Of a DNA stretch of 12,800 nucleotides, positions 1 through 6,821 are shown in pieces (positions within the stretch are counted from its first letter, which is position 1; each line of letters begins with the position of its first letter). Made by a program: the position numbers and the translations under genes. The notes beneath the pieces were generated by a model that saw only the letters and a list, made by a program, of their open reading frames with translations, ran no database searches and was not told the origin of the DNA. Source of the DNA: an uncultured Oscillibacter sp. (GTDB lineage: Bacteria; Bacillota; Clostridia; Oscillospirales; Oscillospiraceae); NCBI GenBank assembly GCA_910585385.1, contig CAJUDV010000052.1, forward strand, positions 1 to 12,800, written 5' to 3'.

Positions 1-10
1 CAAGCTGAGC

Positions 11-46
11 GGGATTTTCAGAACTTCAAAAAGTTCTGAAAATCCC
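11..46. repeat. Perfect 16-bp inverted repeat (hairpin)
   Basis: The arms at 11-26 and 31-46 are exact reverse complements (GGGATTTTCAGAACTT on the left) around a 4-base loop CAAA. Neither side is followed by a run of T on its own strand, so it is not a textbook intrinsic terminator, although the stem is strong enough to stop or protect a transcript entering from the left. It could equally be a copy of a dispersed palindromic repeat. No gene is visible in 1-179. Confidence 0.8.
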
Positions 47-62
47 TGATTTGAAGAGCGCA

Positions 63-83
63 GGGAACCCTTCTTGGGTTCCC
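63..83. repeat. 8-bp inverted repeat (hairpin)
   Basis: GGGAACCC (63-70) and GGGTTCCC (76-83) pair perfectly around the loop TTCTT. After one mismatch the stem continues with two more pairs (60-61 with 85-86). It lies between the 16-bp hairpin at 11-46 and the terminator-like hairpin at 139-161, so the gene-free left edge carries three consecutive stem-loops. The role is unknown; it may belong to a transcription end or processing region of a gene left of the window. Confidence 0.6.
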
Positions 84-138
84 CGCACACACCCCTCCTT
101 ACCGTCCAACCGGTTTTCAGGGTTCTTTGACAGTCTGC

Positions 139-161
139 GGCGGCGGGCTGTGCCCGCCGCC
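139..161 (-). terminator. Probable terminator hairpin of the PucR/CdaR-type regulator
   Basis: A perfect 10-bp all-GC stem (139-148 with 152-161) with loop TGT begins 18 bases past the stop codon of the minus-strand regulator gene. On the minus strand it is not followed by a clear T-tract, so this is either an imperfect intrinsic terminator or a 3'-end stabilising hairpin. Position and stem strength favour the 3' end of the regulator transcript. Confidence 0.55.
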
Positions 162-179
162 TGATACACGGTCTACGCC

Positions 180-1268
180 TTAAGAGTCGATGCCCCGGGA
201 GGTCAGGTACTTCTTGACCATCAGCGCCACCTTGAAGGTGATGGCGTCGTCAAACTCCCGCAGGTCCAGCCCGGTGAGCTTTTTGATTTTCTCCAGCCGG
301 TACACCAGGGTATTCCGGTGGACAAACAGCTTCCGGGCCGTCTCGGAGACGTTCAGGTTGTTCTCAAAGAACTTGTGGATGGTAAAGAGCGTCTCTTTAT
401 CCAGGGCGTCAATGGGATTTTTCTTGAAGACCTCCTGGAGGAACATCTCGCAAAGGGTGGTGGGAAGCTGGTAGATCAGCCGCCCGATGCCCAGGTTCTC
501 ATAGTTGATGATATACTTCTCCGTGTCGAAGACCTTGCCCACCTCAATGGCGATCTGGGCCTCCTTGTAGCTCTTGGCCAGGTCCCGCAGGTGGGTGGCG
601 ATGGTGCCGATGCCCACCACCGCGCTGGCGCCGCCGCCGCGCAGGCTCTCCTCCACGGTGGAGGCGATCTTATTCAGCTCCTTGATGCCCGCGCCCTCCG
701 GCATCTGGCGGATCAGGACCACGTCCCCCTCGCCCACGCTGAGGACAAAGTCGTTCTGCCGGTCCGGGAACATGGACTGGATCACGTCCGTGGGCACGGA
801 CTCGCCCTTTTTCAAAGACCGCACCACAAACACGCCCCGGGACACATCGGCGGTGACTCGCAGCTCCTTAGCCCGCATATAGATGTCGCCCAGCATAATA
901 TTGTCGGAGATGATGTCCTTGACAAAGGACCCCCGGTCATGCTTTTCCTCATAGTAGGATTTGGCGGAGTTCAGGGCCACCGTGGACATAGCGCACACCG
1001 TCCGGCTCACGTCGTTGTCCCCAAAGACGAAAACCGCATAGTCGAATTGGGTATTCCAGCCGTTCAGGGCTTTAAAAGTCTTACCGTCGGAGGAGACCAT
1101 GGCGCCGGAGGCGCCGTTCACCACAGGCACGTGCTCCGCCCAGCGCTGCCCGATCATAGACAGCTCGCTGCAAGCGATCACCACACCTTCCCCGTCGATT
1201 ACGCCGATGGTCCGATCTGTATTTTCCTTTAACTGCAAGACTACATTTTGAAAAATTCTTCCAGACAT
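180..1268 (-). CDS. PucR/CdaR-family transcriptional regulator
   Basis: A 362-residue probable DNA-binding regulator. The C-terminal ~65 residues hold the PucR-type helix-turn-helix (HTH_30): 'NNLNVSETARKLFVHRNTL' followed by 'YRLEKIKKLTGLDLRE', characteristic of CdaR/PucR proteins. The middle third (about 125-265) fits the degenerate GGDEF-like/CdaR central region, including the 'VVGIGT...LAKSYKEAQIAIEVG' stretch usual in this family. The N-terminal ~110 residues look like a small sensory domain (the sugar-diacid-recognition position in CdaR); no membrane segment is seen. I chose the ATG at 1268 because AGGAGG (1275-1280) lies 6 bases upstream; the in-frame GTG at 1283 reads through that Shine-Dalgarno. 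It has its own promoter (1316-1344) overlapped by a palindrome, so autoregulation is plausible. Ligand and targets cannot be told from sequence, and the neighbouring genes are housekeeping. Confidence 0.85.
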   Translation of the reverse strand: MSGRIFQNVVLQLKENTDRTIGVIDGEGVVIACSELSMIGQRWAEHVPVVNGASGAMVSSDGKTFKALNGWNTQFDYAVFVFGDNDVSRTVCAMSTVALNSAKSYYEEKHDRGSFVKDIISDNIMLGDIYMRAKELRVTADVSRGVFVVRSLKKGESVPTDVIQSMFPDRQNDFVLSVGEGDVVLIRQMPEGAGIKELNKIASTVEESLRGGGASAVVGIGTIATHLRDLAKSYKEAQIAIEVGKVFDTEKYIINYENLGIGRLIYQLPTTLCEMFLQEVFKKNPIDALDKETLFTIHKFFENNLNVSETARKLFVHRNTLVYRLEKIKKLTGLDLREFDDAITFKVALMVKKYLTSRGIDS

Positions 1269-1274
1269 GGCCTT

Positions 1275-1280
1275 CCTCCT
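1275..1280 (-). promoter_or_regulatory. Shine-Dalgarno deciding the regulator start
   Basis: AGGAGG on the minus strand, 6 bases before ATG at 1268. It lies inside the reading frame extended to GTG 1283, which argues against that longer start. Confidence 0.8.
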
Positions 1281-1315
1281 CACCTAAAATCACCAGGGGA
1301 ATTAACAACGCTTTT

Positions 1316-1344
1316 ATTATATCGGCAATTTTGTCGAATTGCAA
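1316..1344 (-). promoter_or_regulatory. Sigma-A promoter of the PucR/CdaR-type regulator
   Basis: On the minus strand: -35 TTGCAA (1339-1344), exactly 17 bases of spacer, -10 TATAAT (1316-1321, perfect). Transcription would start near 1309, about 40 bases before the ATG at 1268. The promoter lies just downstream of the stop codon of the pseudouridine synthase gene (1373), so the regulator can be transcribed on its own. Confidence 0.75.
1325..1342. promoter_or_regulatory. Candidate operator: GCAATT-N6-AATTGC palindrome
   Basis: Perfect 6-bp arms (1325-1330 and 1337-1342) separated by 6 bases. The palindrome fills the spacer and overlaps the -35 box of the regulator's promoter. A dimeric protein bound here would block RNA polymerase. 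The obvious candidate is the regulator itself, but that is inference. Confidence 0.45.
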
Positions 1345-1372
1345 GAGATATTTTCTTTTTTAGACAAAAAAA

Positions 1373-2134
1373 CTATTGCGTTTTTGGTGAAGATTTGGCG
1401 TTTTTCGTAGGATTATCAAATCTCCGTAATCTTTCCACTTCATTCTCCGTCAAAAAGCGAAAGGCGCCCCTGGGCAGAGCCCTGTCCAGGGCCAGCGGGC
1501 CCATCCGAACCCGTTCCAGATACAGCACCGGCTTGCCCAAATAGGCCAGCATCCGCTTTACCTGGTGGAACTTTCCCTCCCGGAGCGTGACATGGGCCTC
1601 GCTCTCCTCTCCTGCCGACAGAATCTCCAGCCCGGCGGGCAGGCAGGCGAGACCGCCGGGCAGCGTCACTCCGGCGGCAAACGCGGCGCGGTCCGCCTCC
1701 GTCAGCCGCCCCGCCACCCGGGCGTAGTACACCTTGTCCACATGACGCCTGGGGGACAGCAGATCGTGGGCCAGGCCCCCCTCATTGGTCAGCAGCAGCA
1801 GTCCCTCCGTATCCTTATCCAGCCGGCCCACCGGAAAGAGCCCCTGCCGGCGCAGGTCCTGCGGCAGCAGATCCAGCACGGTCCGGCCCCGGCCGTCCTC
1901 GGTGGCGGAGAGGTAACCCGCCGGTTTATTCAGCATGATCCAGGTGTGCCGCCGGTACCGCAGCGTCTCGCCATTGACGGTGATCTCCGAGGCCTCCGGG
2001 TCTGTCTTCTCCTCTGCCGACCGGGCGGGGACGCCGTCCACCAGCACCCGGCCCTGCCGAATCAGGTCTTTGGCCTCCCGCCGGGTCCACTTCCCCGTGG
2101 AGGCGATCATCTTGTCTAACCGCTGCTTTTCCAT
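1373..2134 (-). CDS. RsuA-family rRNA pseudouridine synthase
   Basis: A 253-residue enzyme that isomerises a uridine of rRNA to pseudouridine. The N-terminal S4 RNA-binding domain is seen at about residues 5-50 ('RLDKMIASTGKWTRREAKDL' and 'GRVLVDG'). The catalytic domain has the motif GRLDKDTEGLLLLTNEGG (103-120), with the presumed catalytic aspartate D106, and the late RsuA-family motif 'EGKFHQVKRM'. 'MLNKPAGYLSATED' after the S4 linker resembles RsuA-type enzymes (16S position 516) more than RluB, but exact target assignment needs a phylogeny. The start is ATG 2134, preceded by a purine-rich GGGGAGGAGGGGGG; the in-frame GTG at 2164 reads through it. It is divergent from the DUF4830 gene, with 89 bases between the two starts and only weak promoter-like sequences (TATGAT at 2174-2179 on the minus strand). 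The stop is followed by a T-run but no GC hairpin, so readthrough into the regulator is possible. Confidence 0.92.
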   Translation of the reverse strand: MEKQRLDKMIASTGKWTRREAKDLIRQGRVLVDGVPARSAEEKTDPEASEITVNGETLRYRRHTWIMLNKPAGYLSATEDGRGRTVLDLLPQDLRRQGLFPVGRLDKDTEGLLLLTNEGGLAHDLLSPRRHVDKVYYARVAGRLTEADRAAFAAGVTLPGGLACLPAGLEILSAGEESEAHVTLREGKFHQVKRMLAYLGKPVLYLERVRMGPLALDRALPRGAFRFLTENEVERLRRFDNPTKNAKSSPKTQ

Positions 2135-2223
2135 TGGAATTCCCCCCTCCTCCCCGGTTCTCACTCTTATCTTATCATAATTCCACCAGAAAATGAATAG
2201 GAAACAAGCAGGAGGGATGTATC

Positions 2224-2691
2224 ATGCTGATTTTCACTACCCGCTTTTCCAAAAAAAAGGCCGTCCTCATTGTCGTTCTCCTGGGGCTGGTCATTGCCGC
2301 GGCGATTCTCTTCCTGAGCCGCAGACCGGCGGAGGAGGCCCCCGCGCCCCAGCTTCTCACCAATGAGGACCGGGTGTCCTATCTCCAGTCCATGGGCTGG
2401 GAGGTATCCCCGGAGCCCCTGGAGACGCTCCAGTTCCTGCTGCCGGACCATCTGGCGGAGCCATACCTGAGCTACAATGAGCTGCAAAAGGCCCAAAACT
2501 TCGACCTCTCCCCTTGCTGCGGCAAACAGCTCTCCCGCTTCACCTACGCCGTCGGCAACTACCCGGGCCGGGCAGAGGGCGTGCAGCTGAACCTCTATGT
2601 CTGCGAGGATCAGCCCGTAGCGGGAGACATCTTCTGCGCCGGGGCCAACGGCTTTCAGGATACGCTGGTCTACCCGGAGAGCGGGAAATAG
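2224..2691 (+). CDS. DUF4830-like single-pass membrane protein
   Basis: A 155-residue protein of unknown function. A short basic N-terminus (RFSKKK) is followed by one hydrophobic segment (about 13-31) and then arginines, giving a signal-anchor with the C-terminal ~120 residues probably outside the membrane. The outer part has the pattern I associate with DUF4830: 'NEDRVSYLQSMGWEV' (47-61), a 'LLPDHL...Y..YNELQKAQNFDLS' stretch, 'G..LSRFTYAVGNYP' and 'GDIF'. The start ATG 2224 has AGGAGG (2210-2215) 8 bases upstream. It is one of only two plus-strand genes here and runs tail-to-tail into tuf, sharing the terminator at 2703-2733. A cysteine pair (CC in 'SPCCGK') and later cysteines could form disulfides outside the cell. 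The DUF4830 assignment is from memory of the family pattern; no function is known to me. Confidence 0.8.
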   Translation: MLIFTTRFSKKKAVLIVVLLGLVIAAAILFLSRRPAEEAPAPQLLTNEDRVSYLQSMGWEVSPEPLETLQFLLPDHLAEPYLSYNELQKAQNFDLSPCCGKQLSRFTYAVGNYPGRAEGVQLNLYVCEDQPVAGDIFCAGANGFQDTLVYPESGK

Positions 2692-2702
2692 CTCCGGCGC
2701 AA

Positions 2703-2733
2703 AAAAGGACTGCCGCAACGCGGCAGTCCTTTT
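2703..2733. terminator. Bidirectional terminator shared by tuf and the DUF4830 gene
   Basis: A perfect 14-bp stem (2703-2716 with 2720-2733, core GGACTGCCGC) has loop AAC. Read on the minus strand it ends in TTTTTT (complement of 2701-2706), 15 bases after the tuf stop. Read on the plus strand it ends in TTTT, 12 bases after the DUF4830 stop. It insulates the convergent pair. Confidence 0.92.
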
Positions 2734-2747
2734 CAAGCCTTGGAAAA

Positions 2748-3950
2748 TTACTCGGCAACGTCGGTGACGGCGCCGGAACCAACGGTGCGGCCACCCTCAC
2801 GGATAGCAAACCGCAGGCCCTTCTCAATGGCGATGGGGGTAATCAGCTCAACGTTCATCTCCACGTTATCGCCGGGCATGCACATCTCAACGCCCTCGGG
2901 CAGGGTGATGACGCCGGTGACGTCAGTGGTGCGGAAGTAGAACTGGGGACGATAGTTGTTGAAGAAGGGAGTGTGGCGGCCGCCCTCTTCCTTGCTGAGG
3001 ACATACACCTGGCCCTTGAACTTGGTGAAGGGGTGGATGGAGCCGGGCTTCGCCAGAACCTGGCCGCGCTCGATGCCGTTGCGGTCCACGCCACGGAGCA
3101 GGGCGCCGATGTTGTCGCCGGCCTCAGCGTAATCCAGCAGCTTGTGGAACATCTCGATACCGGTGACAACGGTCTTCTTCTTCTCCTCCATGAGGCCGAC
3201 GATCTCGACTTCCTCAGAGAGCTTCAGCTGGCCGCGCTCCACACGGCCGGTGGCCACGGTACCGCGGCCGGAGATGGTGAACACGTCCTCCACGGGCATC
3301 AGGAAGGGCAGGTCGGCTTTGCGGTCGGGGGTGGGGATATAGCTGTCAACGGCGTCCATCAACTCCTTGATGCAGGCATACTCGGGAGCGCTGGTGTCGT
3401 TAGACTCGGAGATCAGGGCGTTCAGAGCGGAGCCCTTGATGATGGGGATGTCGTCGCCGGGGAACTCGTAGTTGGACAGGGTCTCGCGGACCTCCATCTC
3501 CACCAGCTCCAGCAGCTCCTCGTCGTCAACCTGGTCGCACTTGTTCAGGAAGACTACGATGGCGGGCACGCCCACCTGGCGGGCCAGCAGGATGTGCTCC
3601 TTGGTCTGGGCCATGGGGCCGTCGGTGGCGGCAATGACCAGGATGGCGCCGTCCATCTGCGCAGCGCCGGTGATCATGTTCTTGATATAGTCGGCGTGGC
3701 CCGGGCAGTCAACGTGAGCGTAGTGACGGGCATCGGTCTCATACTCCACGTGGGCGGTGTTGATGGTAATGCCGCGCTCGCGCTCCTCGGGAGCCTTGTC
3801 GATGCTGGAGTAGTCGGTGTAGTCAGCCTTGCCCTGGAAAGCCAGGAACTTGGTGATGGCGGCGGTCAGAGTGGTCTTGCCGTGGTCAACGTGGCCGATG
3901 GTGCCGATGTTGACATGGGGCTTGCTTCTTTCAAACTTTTGCTTGGCCAT
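2748..3950 (-). CDS. tuf: Elongation factor Tu
   Basis: A 400-residue GTPase that delivers aminoacyl-tRNA to the ribosomal A site in the cytoplasm. GTPase motifs are in order: G1 GHVDHGKT (19-26), G2 RGITI (59-63), G3 DCPGH (81-85), G4 NKCD (136-139), G5 GSAL (173-176). Domain 2 ('FLMPVEDVFTISGRGTVATG') and domain 3 up to 'AIREGGRTVGSGAVTDV' follow, full family length. The start ATG 3950 gives the canonical MAKQKFERSKPHVN and has AAGGAGG (3960-3966) 9 bases upstream; the in-frame ATG at 3998 reads through that ribosome site and is rejected. A good promoter sits at 4018-4046, so tuf is probably transcribed both from its own start and by readthrough from fusA. The C-terminal end (AVTDVAE) departs from the common VATIIE-like ending. 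Confidence 0.98.
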   Translation of the reverse strand: MAKQKFERSKPHVNIGTIGHVDHGKTTLTAAITKFLAFQGKADYTDYSSIDKAPEERERGITINTAHVEYETDARHYAHVDCPGHADYIKNMITGAAQMDGAILVIAATDGPMAQTKEHILLARQVGVPAIVVFLNKCDQVDDEELLELVEMEVRETLSNYEFPGDDIPIIKGSALNALISESNDTSAPEYACIKELMDAVDSYIPTPDRKADLPFLMPVEDVFTISGRGTVATGRVERGQLKLSEEVEIVGLMEEKKKTVVTGIEMFHKLLDYAEAGDNIGALLRGVDRNGIERGQVLAKPGSIHPFTKFKGQVYVLSKEEGGRHTPFFNNYRPQFYFRTTDVTGVITLPEGVEMCMPGDNVEMNVELITPIAIEKGLRFAIREGGRTVGSGAVTDVAE

Positions 3951-3990
3951 TGGAAAAATCCTCCTTAATGGTTGAATGTTAAAATTTGGG

Positions 3991-4017
3991 ATCAGCACAA
4001 AACGTCATTATGCTGAT
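3991..4017 (-). other. Small stem-loop at the 5' end of the tuf transcript
   Basis: ATCAGCA (3991-3997) and TGCTGAT (4011-4017) are exact reverse complements 13 bases apart. With the promoter at 4018-4046 the transcript would start near 4011-4012, so most of the outer arm may not be in the primary mRNA; it would form fully only in readthrough transcripts from fusA. A possible operator or processing site; low certainty. Confidence 0.35.
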
Positions 4018-4046
4018 ATTTTACAACAAGTCCGCAGAAAAAGCAA
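4018..4046 (-). promoter_or_regulatory. Sigma-A promoter of tuf
   Basis: On the minus strand: -35 TTGCTT (4041-4046), 17-base spacer, -10 TAAAAT (4018-4023), five of six to consensus. It lies in the 139-base fusA-tuf spacer, about 60 bases before the tuf ATG. A 7-bp stem (4028-4034 with 4056-4062, 21-base loop) overlaps the promoter and could be a weak fusA transcript end. Confidence 0.7.
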
Positions 4047-4089
4047 TCCTTAAAACGGACTTTATTTGGATAATTTTGGCGCTTTGGCC

Positions 4090-6201
4090 TTATTTCATGG
4101 CCCGTCCGCCCATCCGCTGATCGATGATCTTCTCGCGGATGCTCTTGGGGATCTCCAGATAGCTGTGAGGCTCCATGGTATACTGGCCCCGGCCCTGGGT
4201 GCGGCTGCGCAGGTCGGTGGCGTAGCCGAACATCTCGCCCAGAGGCACCAGCGCGTCCACCTGGACGGCGCCGGAGCGGTTCTCCTGGCCCTGAATCTGT
4301 CCGCGGCGGCTGTTCAGGTCGCCGATGACGTTGCCCAGATACTCGTCAGGCACAATGACGCTGACCTTCATAATGGGCTCCATCAGGGTGGCGTCCGCCT
4401 TCTGGCAGGCCTCCTTGAAGGCCATGGAACCGGCGATCTTGAAGGCCATTTCCGAGGAGTCCACCTCGTGATAGCTTCCGTCGTACAGGGTGACCTTCAC
4501 GTCCACCACCGGATAACCGGCCAGCACGCCGGAGAGCATGGCTCCCTGGATACCGGCGTCCACGGCGGGGATATACTCCTTGGGCACCGCGCCGCCCACC
4601 ACTTCGTTGACGAACTCGTAGCCCTTGCCGGACTCGTTGGGCTCCACGCGAATCTTGACGTGGCCGTACTGGCCCTTGCCGCCGGACTGGCGGGCGTACT
4701 TGGTATCCTGCTGGACGCTCTTCTTGATGGTCTCCTTGTAGGCCACCTGGGGCGCGCCCACGTTGGCCTCCACCTTGTACTCCCGGAGCAGGCGGTCCAC
4801 GATGATCTCCAGATGGAGTTCGCCCATACCGGCGATGATGGTCTGCCCTGTCTCCTCATCGGTGTAGGTGCGGAAGGTGGGGTCCTCCTCGGCCAGCTTC
4901 ATCAGGGCGATGCCCATCTTCTCCTGACCGGCCTTGGTCTTGGGCTCGATGGCCACCCGGATGACGGGCTCGGGGAACTCCATGGACTCCAGGATCACGG
5001 GGTGCTTTTCATCGCACAGGGTGTCGCCGGTGGTGGAGTTCTTCAGGCCGATGACGCCGGCGATGTCGCCGGAGTAGATGGTCTCAATATCCTCCCGGTG
5101 GTTGGCGTGCATCTGGAGAATGCGGCCGATGCGCTCCTTCTGTCCCTTGGTGGAGTTAAGCACGGAGGTGCCGGTGCTCAGCGTGCCGGAGTAGACCCGG
5201 ACAAAGCTCAGACGGCCCACATAGGGGTCAGTCATGATCTTGAACGCCAGGGCGGAGAAGGGGGCGTTGTCGTCAGAGGGACGATCCTCCTCTTCCTCCG
5301 TCTTTGGATTGACGCCCTTGATGGGGGGAATGTCCGTGGGAGCGGGCATATAATCCACGATGGCGTCCAGCAGCTTCTGCACGCCCTTGTTCTTGTAGGA
5401 CGTGCCGCAGGTGACGGGAACCATCTCGTTGGCGATGGTGGCCTTGCGGATGGCGGTGCGGATCCGGTCCACAGGGACCTCCTCGCCGCCGAGGTAGAGC
5501 TCCATGATTTCGTCGTCAAACATGGATACGGCGTCCATGAGCTTTTCACGGTACTCGTTGGCCAGGTCCACCATGTCCTCGGGGATAGGCTCCACACGCA
5601 TGTCCTTGCCCAAGTCGTCGTAATAAATATCGGCGTCCATCTCCACCAGATCGATGATCCCCTTGAAGGTCTCCTCGCTGCCGATGGGGAGCTGGATGGG
5701 CACGGCGTTGCACTTGAGGCGGTCGGAGATCATGTCCAGCACGTGGTAAAAGTCCGCGCCCATGATGTCCATCTTGTTGACGTAGATCATGCGGGGAACC
5801 TTGTAGGTGTCGGCCTGACGCCACACGGTCTCGGACTGGGGCTCCACGCCGCCCTTGGCGCACAGGACCGTCACAGAGCCGTCCAGCACGCGCAGGGAGC
5901 GCTCCACCTCCACGGTGAAGTCCACGTGGCCCGGGGTGTCGATGATGTTGATGCGGGTGGAATTAAACTGGTTCTTGGAACCGGACCAGAAACAGGTGGT
6001 GGCGGCAGAGGTGATAGTGATGCCGCGCTCCTGCTCCTGGGCCATCCAGTCCATGGTGGCGGTACCGTCGTGGGTCTCGCCGATCTTATAGTTCACGCCG
6101 GTGTAGAACAAGATTCGCTCGGTGGTGGTCGTCTTGCCCGCATCGATGTGAGCCATAATGCCGATATTTCTGGTGTTTTCGAGAGATGTCTTTCTCGGCA
6201 T
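4090..6201 (-). CDS. fusA: Elongation factor G
   Basis: A 703-residue translocation GTPase that moves tRNAs and mRNA through the ribosome after peptide-bond formation and helps recycle ribosomes. G-domain motifs: AHIDAGKT (17-24), RGITI (59-63), DTPGH (88-92), NKMD (142-145). The order continues with domain II ('PFSALAFKIMTDPYVGRLSF'), domain III ('MGELHLEIIVDRL'), domain IV ('GGKGQYGHV', 'GYPVVDVKVTLYDGSYHEVD') and domain V ending 'GRGQYTMEPHSY'. Between switch I and DTPGH it carries the longer 'CFWSG...' loop, as in E. coli EF-G, rather than the shorter loop of Bacillus. The start ATG 6201 has AGGAG (6211-6215) 9 bases upstream, and only 21 bases separate it from the rpsG stop, so it is co-transcribed with rpsG. 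The spacer to tuf is 139 bases and holds the tuf promoter. Confidence 0.98.
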   Translation of the reverse strand: MPRKTSLENTRNIGIMAHIDAGKTTTTERILFYTGVNYKIGETHDGTATMDWMAQEQERGITITSAATTCFWSGSKNQFNSTRINIIDTPGHVDFTVEVERSLRVLDGSVTVLCAKGGVEPQSETVWRQADTYKVPRMIYVNKMDIMGADFYHVLDMISDRLKCNAVPIQLPIGSEETFKGIIDLVEMDADIYYDDLGKDMRVEPIPEDMVDLANEYREKLMDAVSMFDDEIMELYLGGEEVPVDRIRTAIRKATIANEMVPVTCGTSYKNKGVQKLLDAIVDYMPAPTDIPPIKGVNPKTEEEEDRPSDDNAPFSALAFKIMTDPYVGRLSFVRVYSGTLSTGTSVLNSTKGQKERIGRILQMHANHREDIETIYSGDIAGVIGLKNSTTGDTLCDEKHPVILESMEFPEPVIRVAIEPKTKAGQEKMGIALMKLAEEDPTFRTYTDEETGQTIIAGMGELHLEIIVDRLLREYKVEANVGAPQVAYKETIKKSVQQDTKYARQSGGKGQYGHVKIRVEPNESGKGYEFVNEVVGGAVPKEYIPAVDAGIQGAMLSGVLAGYPVVDVKVTLYDGSYHEVDSSEMAFKIAGSMAFKEACQKADATLMEPIMKVSVIVPDEYLGNVIGDLNSRRGQIQGQENRSGAVQVDALVPLGEMFGYATDLRSRTQGRGQYTMEPHSYLEIPKSIREKIIDQRMGGRAMK

Positions 6202-6222
6202 ACTGTCTTTCTCCTAACTAGC

Positions 6223-6693
6223 TTACCAGCGGAAGTGCGCGAAAGCCTTGTTGGCCTCGGCCTGCTTGTGCATGTCCTCGCGTTTTTTTACCGCGGCGCC
6301 GGTATTGTTGGCGGCGTCCATAATCTCGCCGGCCAGCCGCTCAGCCATGGTCCGCTCACTGCGGGCCCGGGAGTAGGCGGTCAGCCACCGCAGCCCCAGC
6401 GTGGTGCGCCGGGCGGGACGGACCTCCATGGGAACCTGGTAGTTGGCGCCGCCCACACGGCGGGCCTTGACCTCCAGGCTGGGCATGATGTTGTCCATGG
6501 CCTGGGTAAATACCTCAACGGGGTCCTTTCCGGTCTTCTCCTTGATCTGGTCGAAGGCACCGTAGACCACCTTCTGCGCGACGCCCTTCTTGCCGTCCAG
6601 CATGACGTTGTTGGTGAGCCGGGTCACCAGGACGGAGCCGTAGACGGGATCGGGCAGGATTTCTCTCTTGGGAACATTACCTCTTCTGGGCAC
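6223..6693 (-). CDS. rpsG: 30S ribosomal protein S7
   Basis: A 156-residue primary 16S rRNA-binding protein that nucleates assembly of the 30S head and lines the E/P site. The S7 signature is clear: PRRGNVPKRE at the N-terminus, 'NNVMLDGKKGVAQKVVYGAF', 'ARRVGGANYQVPMEVRPARR', 'LRWLTAYSR' and the C-terminal 'EANKAFAHFRW'. I choose the GTG at 6693: it gives the family-standard (M)PRRGN start and length, with AAGGAGG (6702-6708) 8 bases upstream. An in-frame ATG at 6711 would translate through the ribosome site. fusA follows after 21 bases. The upstream spacer to rpsL is unusually long (145 bases) and structured; in enterobacteria S7 represses its operon through the rpsL-rpsG spacer, so this is a plausible control site, though not known for this lineage to me. 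Confidence 0.97.
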   Translation of the reverse strand: MPRRGNVPKREILPDPVYGSVLVTRLTNNVMLDGKKGVAQKVVYGAFDQIKEKTGKDPVEVFTQAMDNIMPSLEVKARRVGGANYQVPMEVRPARRTTLGLRWLTAYSRARSERTMAERLAGEIMDAANNTGAAVKKREDMHKQAEANKAFAHFRW

Positions 6694-6701
6694 TATGCTT
6701 C

Positions 6702-6708
6702 CCTCCTT
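6702..6708 (-). promoter_or_regulatory. Shine-Dalgarno deciding the GTG start of rpsG
   Basis: AAGGAGG on the minus strand, 8 bases before GTG 6693. It lies inside the frame that would be read from ATG 6711, ruling that start unlikely. Confidence 0.85.
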
Positions 6709-6768
6709 CATAATATTCTATGATCTCATAGGTACTCAAAAGGCCGCTTTCAGCCCCTTGTGTATGCC

Positions 6769-6821
6769 TGCCAAAGAGGTATATCCGTACTTACGTACAT
6801 TATATATAAACCTGTTCGGCA
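6769..6821 (-). other. Long imperfect stem-loop in the rpsL-rpsG spacer
   Basis: In the minus-strand RNA the arms 6821-6806 (UGCCGAACAGGUUUAU) and 6784-6769 (AUAUACCUCUUUGGCA) pair over 16 positions with 13 Watson-Crick pairs, one G-U and two mismatches. The 21-base loop contains a smaller GUAC-gtaa-GUAC repeat. It fills the middle of the 145-base gap, about 75 bases before the rpsG start. Possible roles are an S7 autoregulatory target, an mRNA processing site or differential-expression element. A TATAAT hexamer (6799-6804, minus) lies in it without a matching -35. Confidence 0.5.

Noticed and set aside
1345..1372. A/T-rich run after the pseudouridine synthase stop as a terminator
   Set aside because: There is a T-run but only an A-T pairing stem and no GC hairpin, so termination cannot be claimed.
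2135..2223. Promoters in the gap between the pseudouridine synthase and DUF4830 genes
   Set aside because: -10-like hexamers exist on both strands (TATGAT minus at 2174-2179, CATAAT plus at 2176-2181) but without a convincing -35 at the right spacing, so no promoter is listed.
2514..3968. Plus-strand open frame of 484 codons overlapping the DUF4830 gene and opposite tuf
   Set aside because: It overlaps a supported gene in another frame, reads through a perfect terminator and is antisense to tuf.
4028..4062. 7-bp stem downstream of fusA as an intrinsic terminator
   Set aside because: Long 21-base loop, weak stem and no T-tract after it on the minus strand.
5956..5985. Extra loop in the EF-G G domain (near residues 72-82) as a novel insertion
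   Set aside because: A loop of similar length and starting sequence (FWSG) is present in E. coli EF-G, so it is a known long form rather than a new feature.
4066..6723. Plus-strand open frame of 885 codons opposite fusA and rpsG
   Set aside because: It is exactly antisense to two universally conserved genes; its composition (repetitive Gly/His/Val/Leu) is the mirror of GC-rich codon usage and there is no ribosome site.
6799..6804. TATAAT hexamer on the minus strand in the rpsL-rpsG spacer as an internal promoter
   Set aside because: No acceptable -35 at 16-19 bases (AAGCTT and neighbours) and no extended -10; more likely part of the AT-rich stem-loop.
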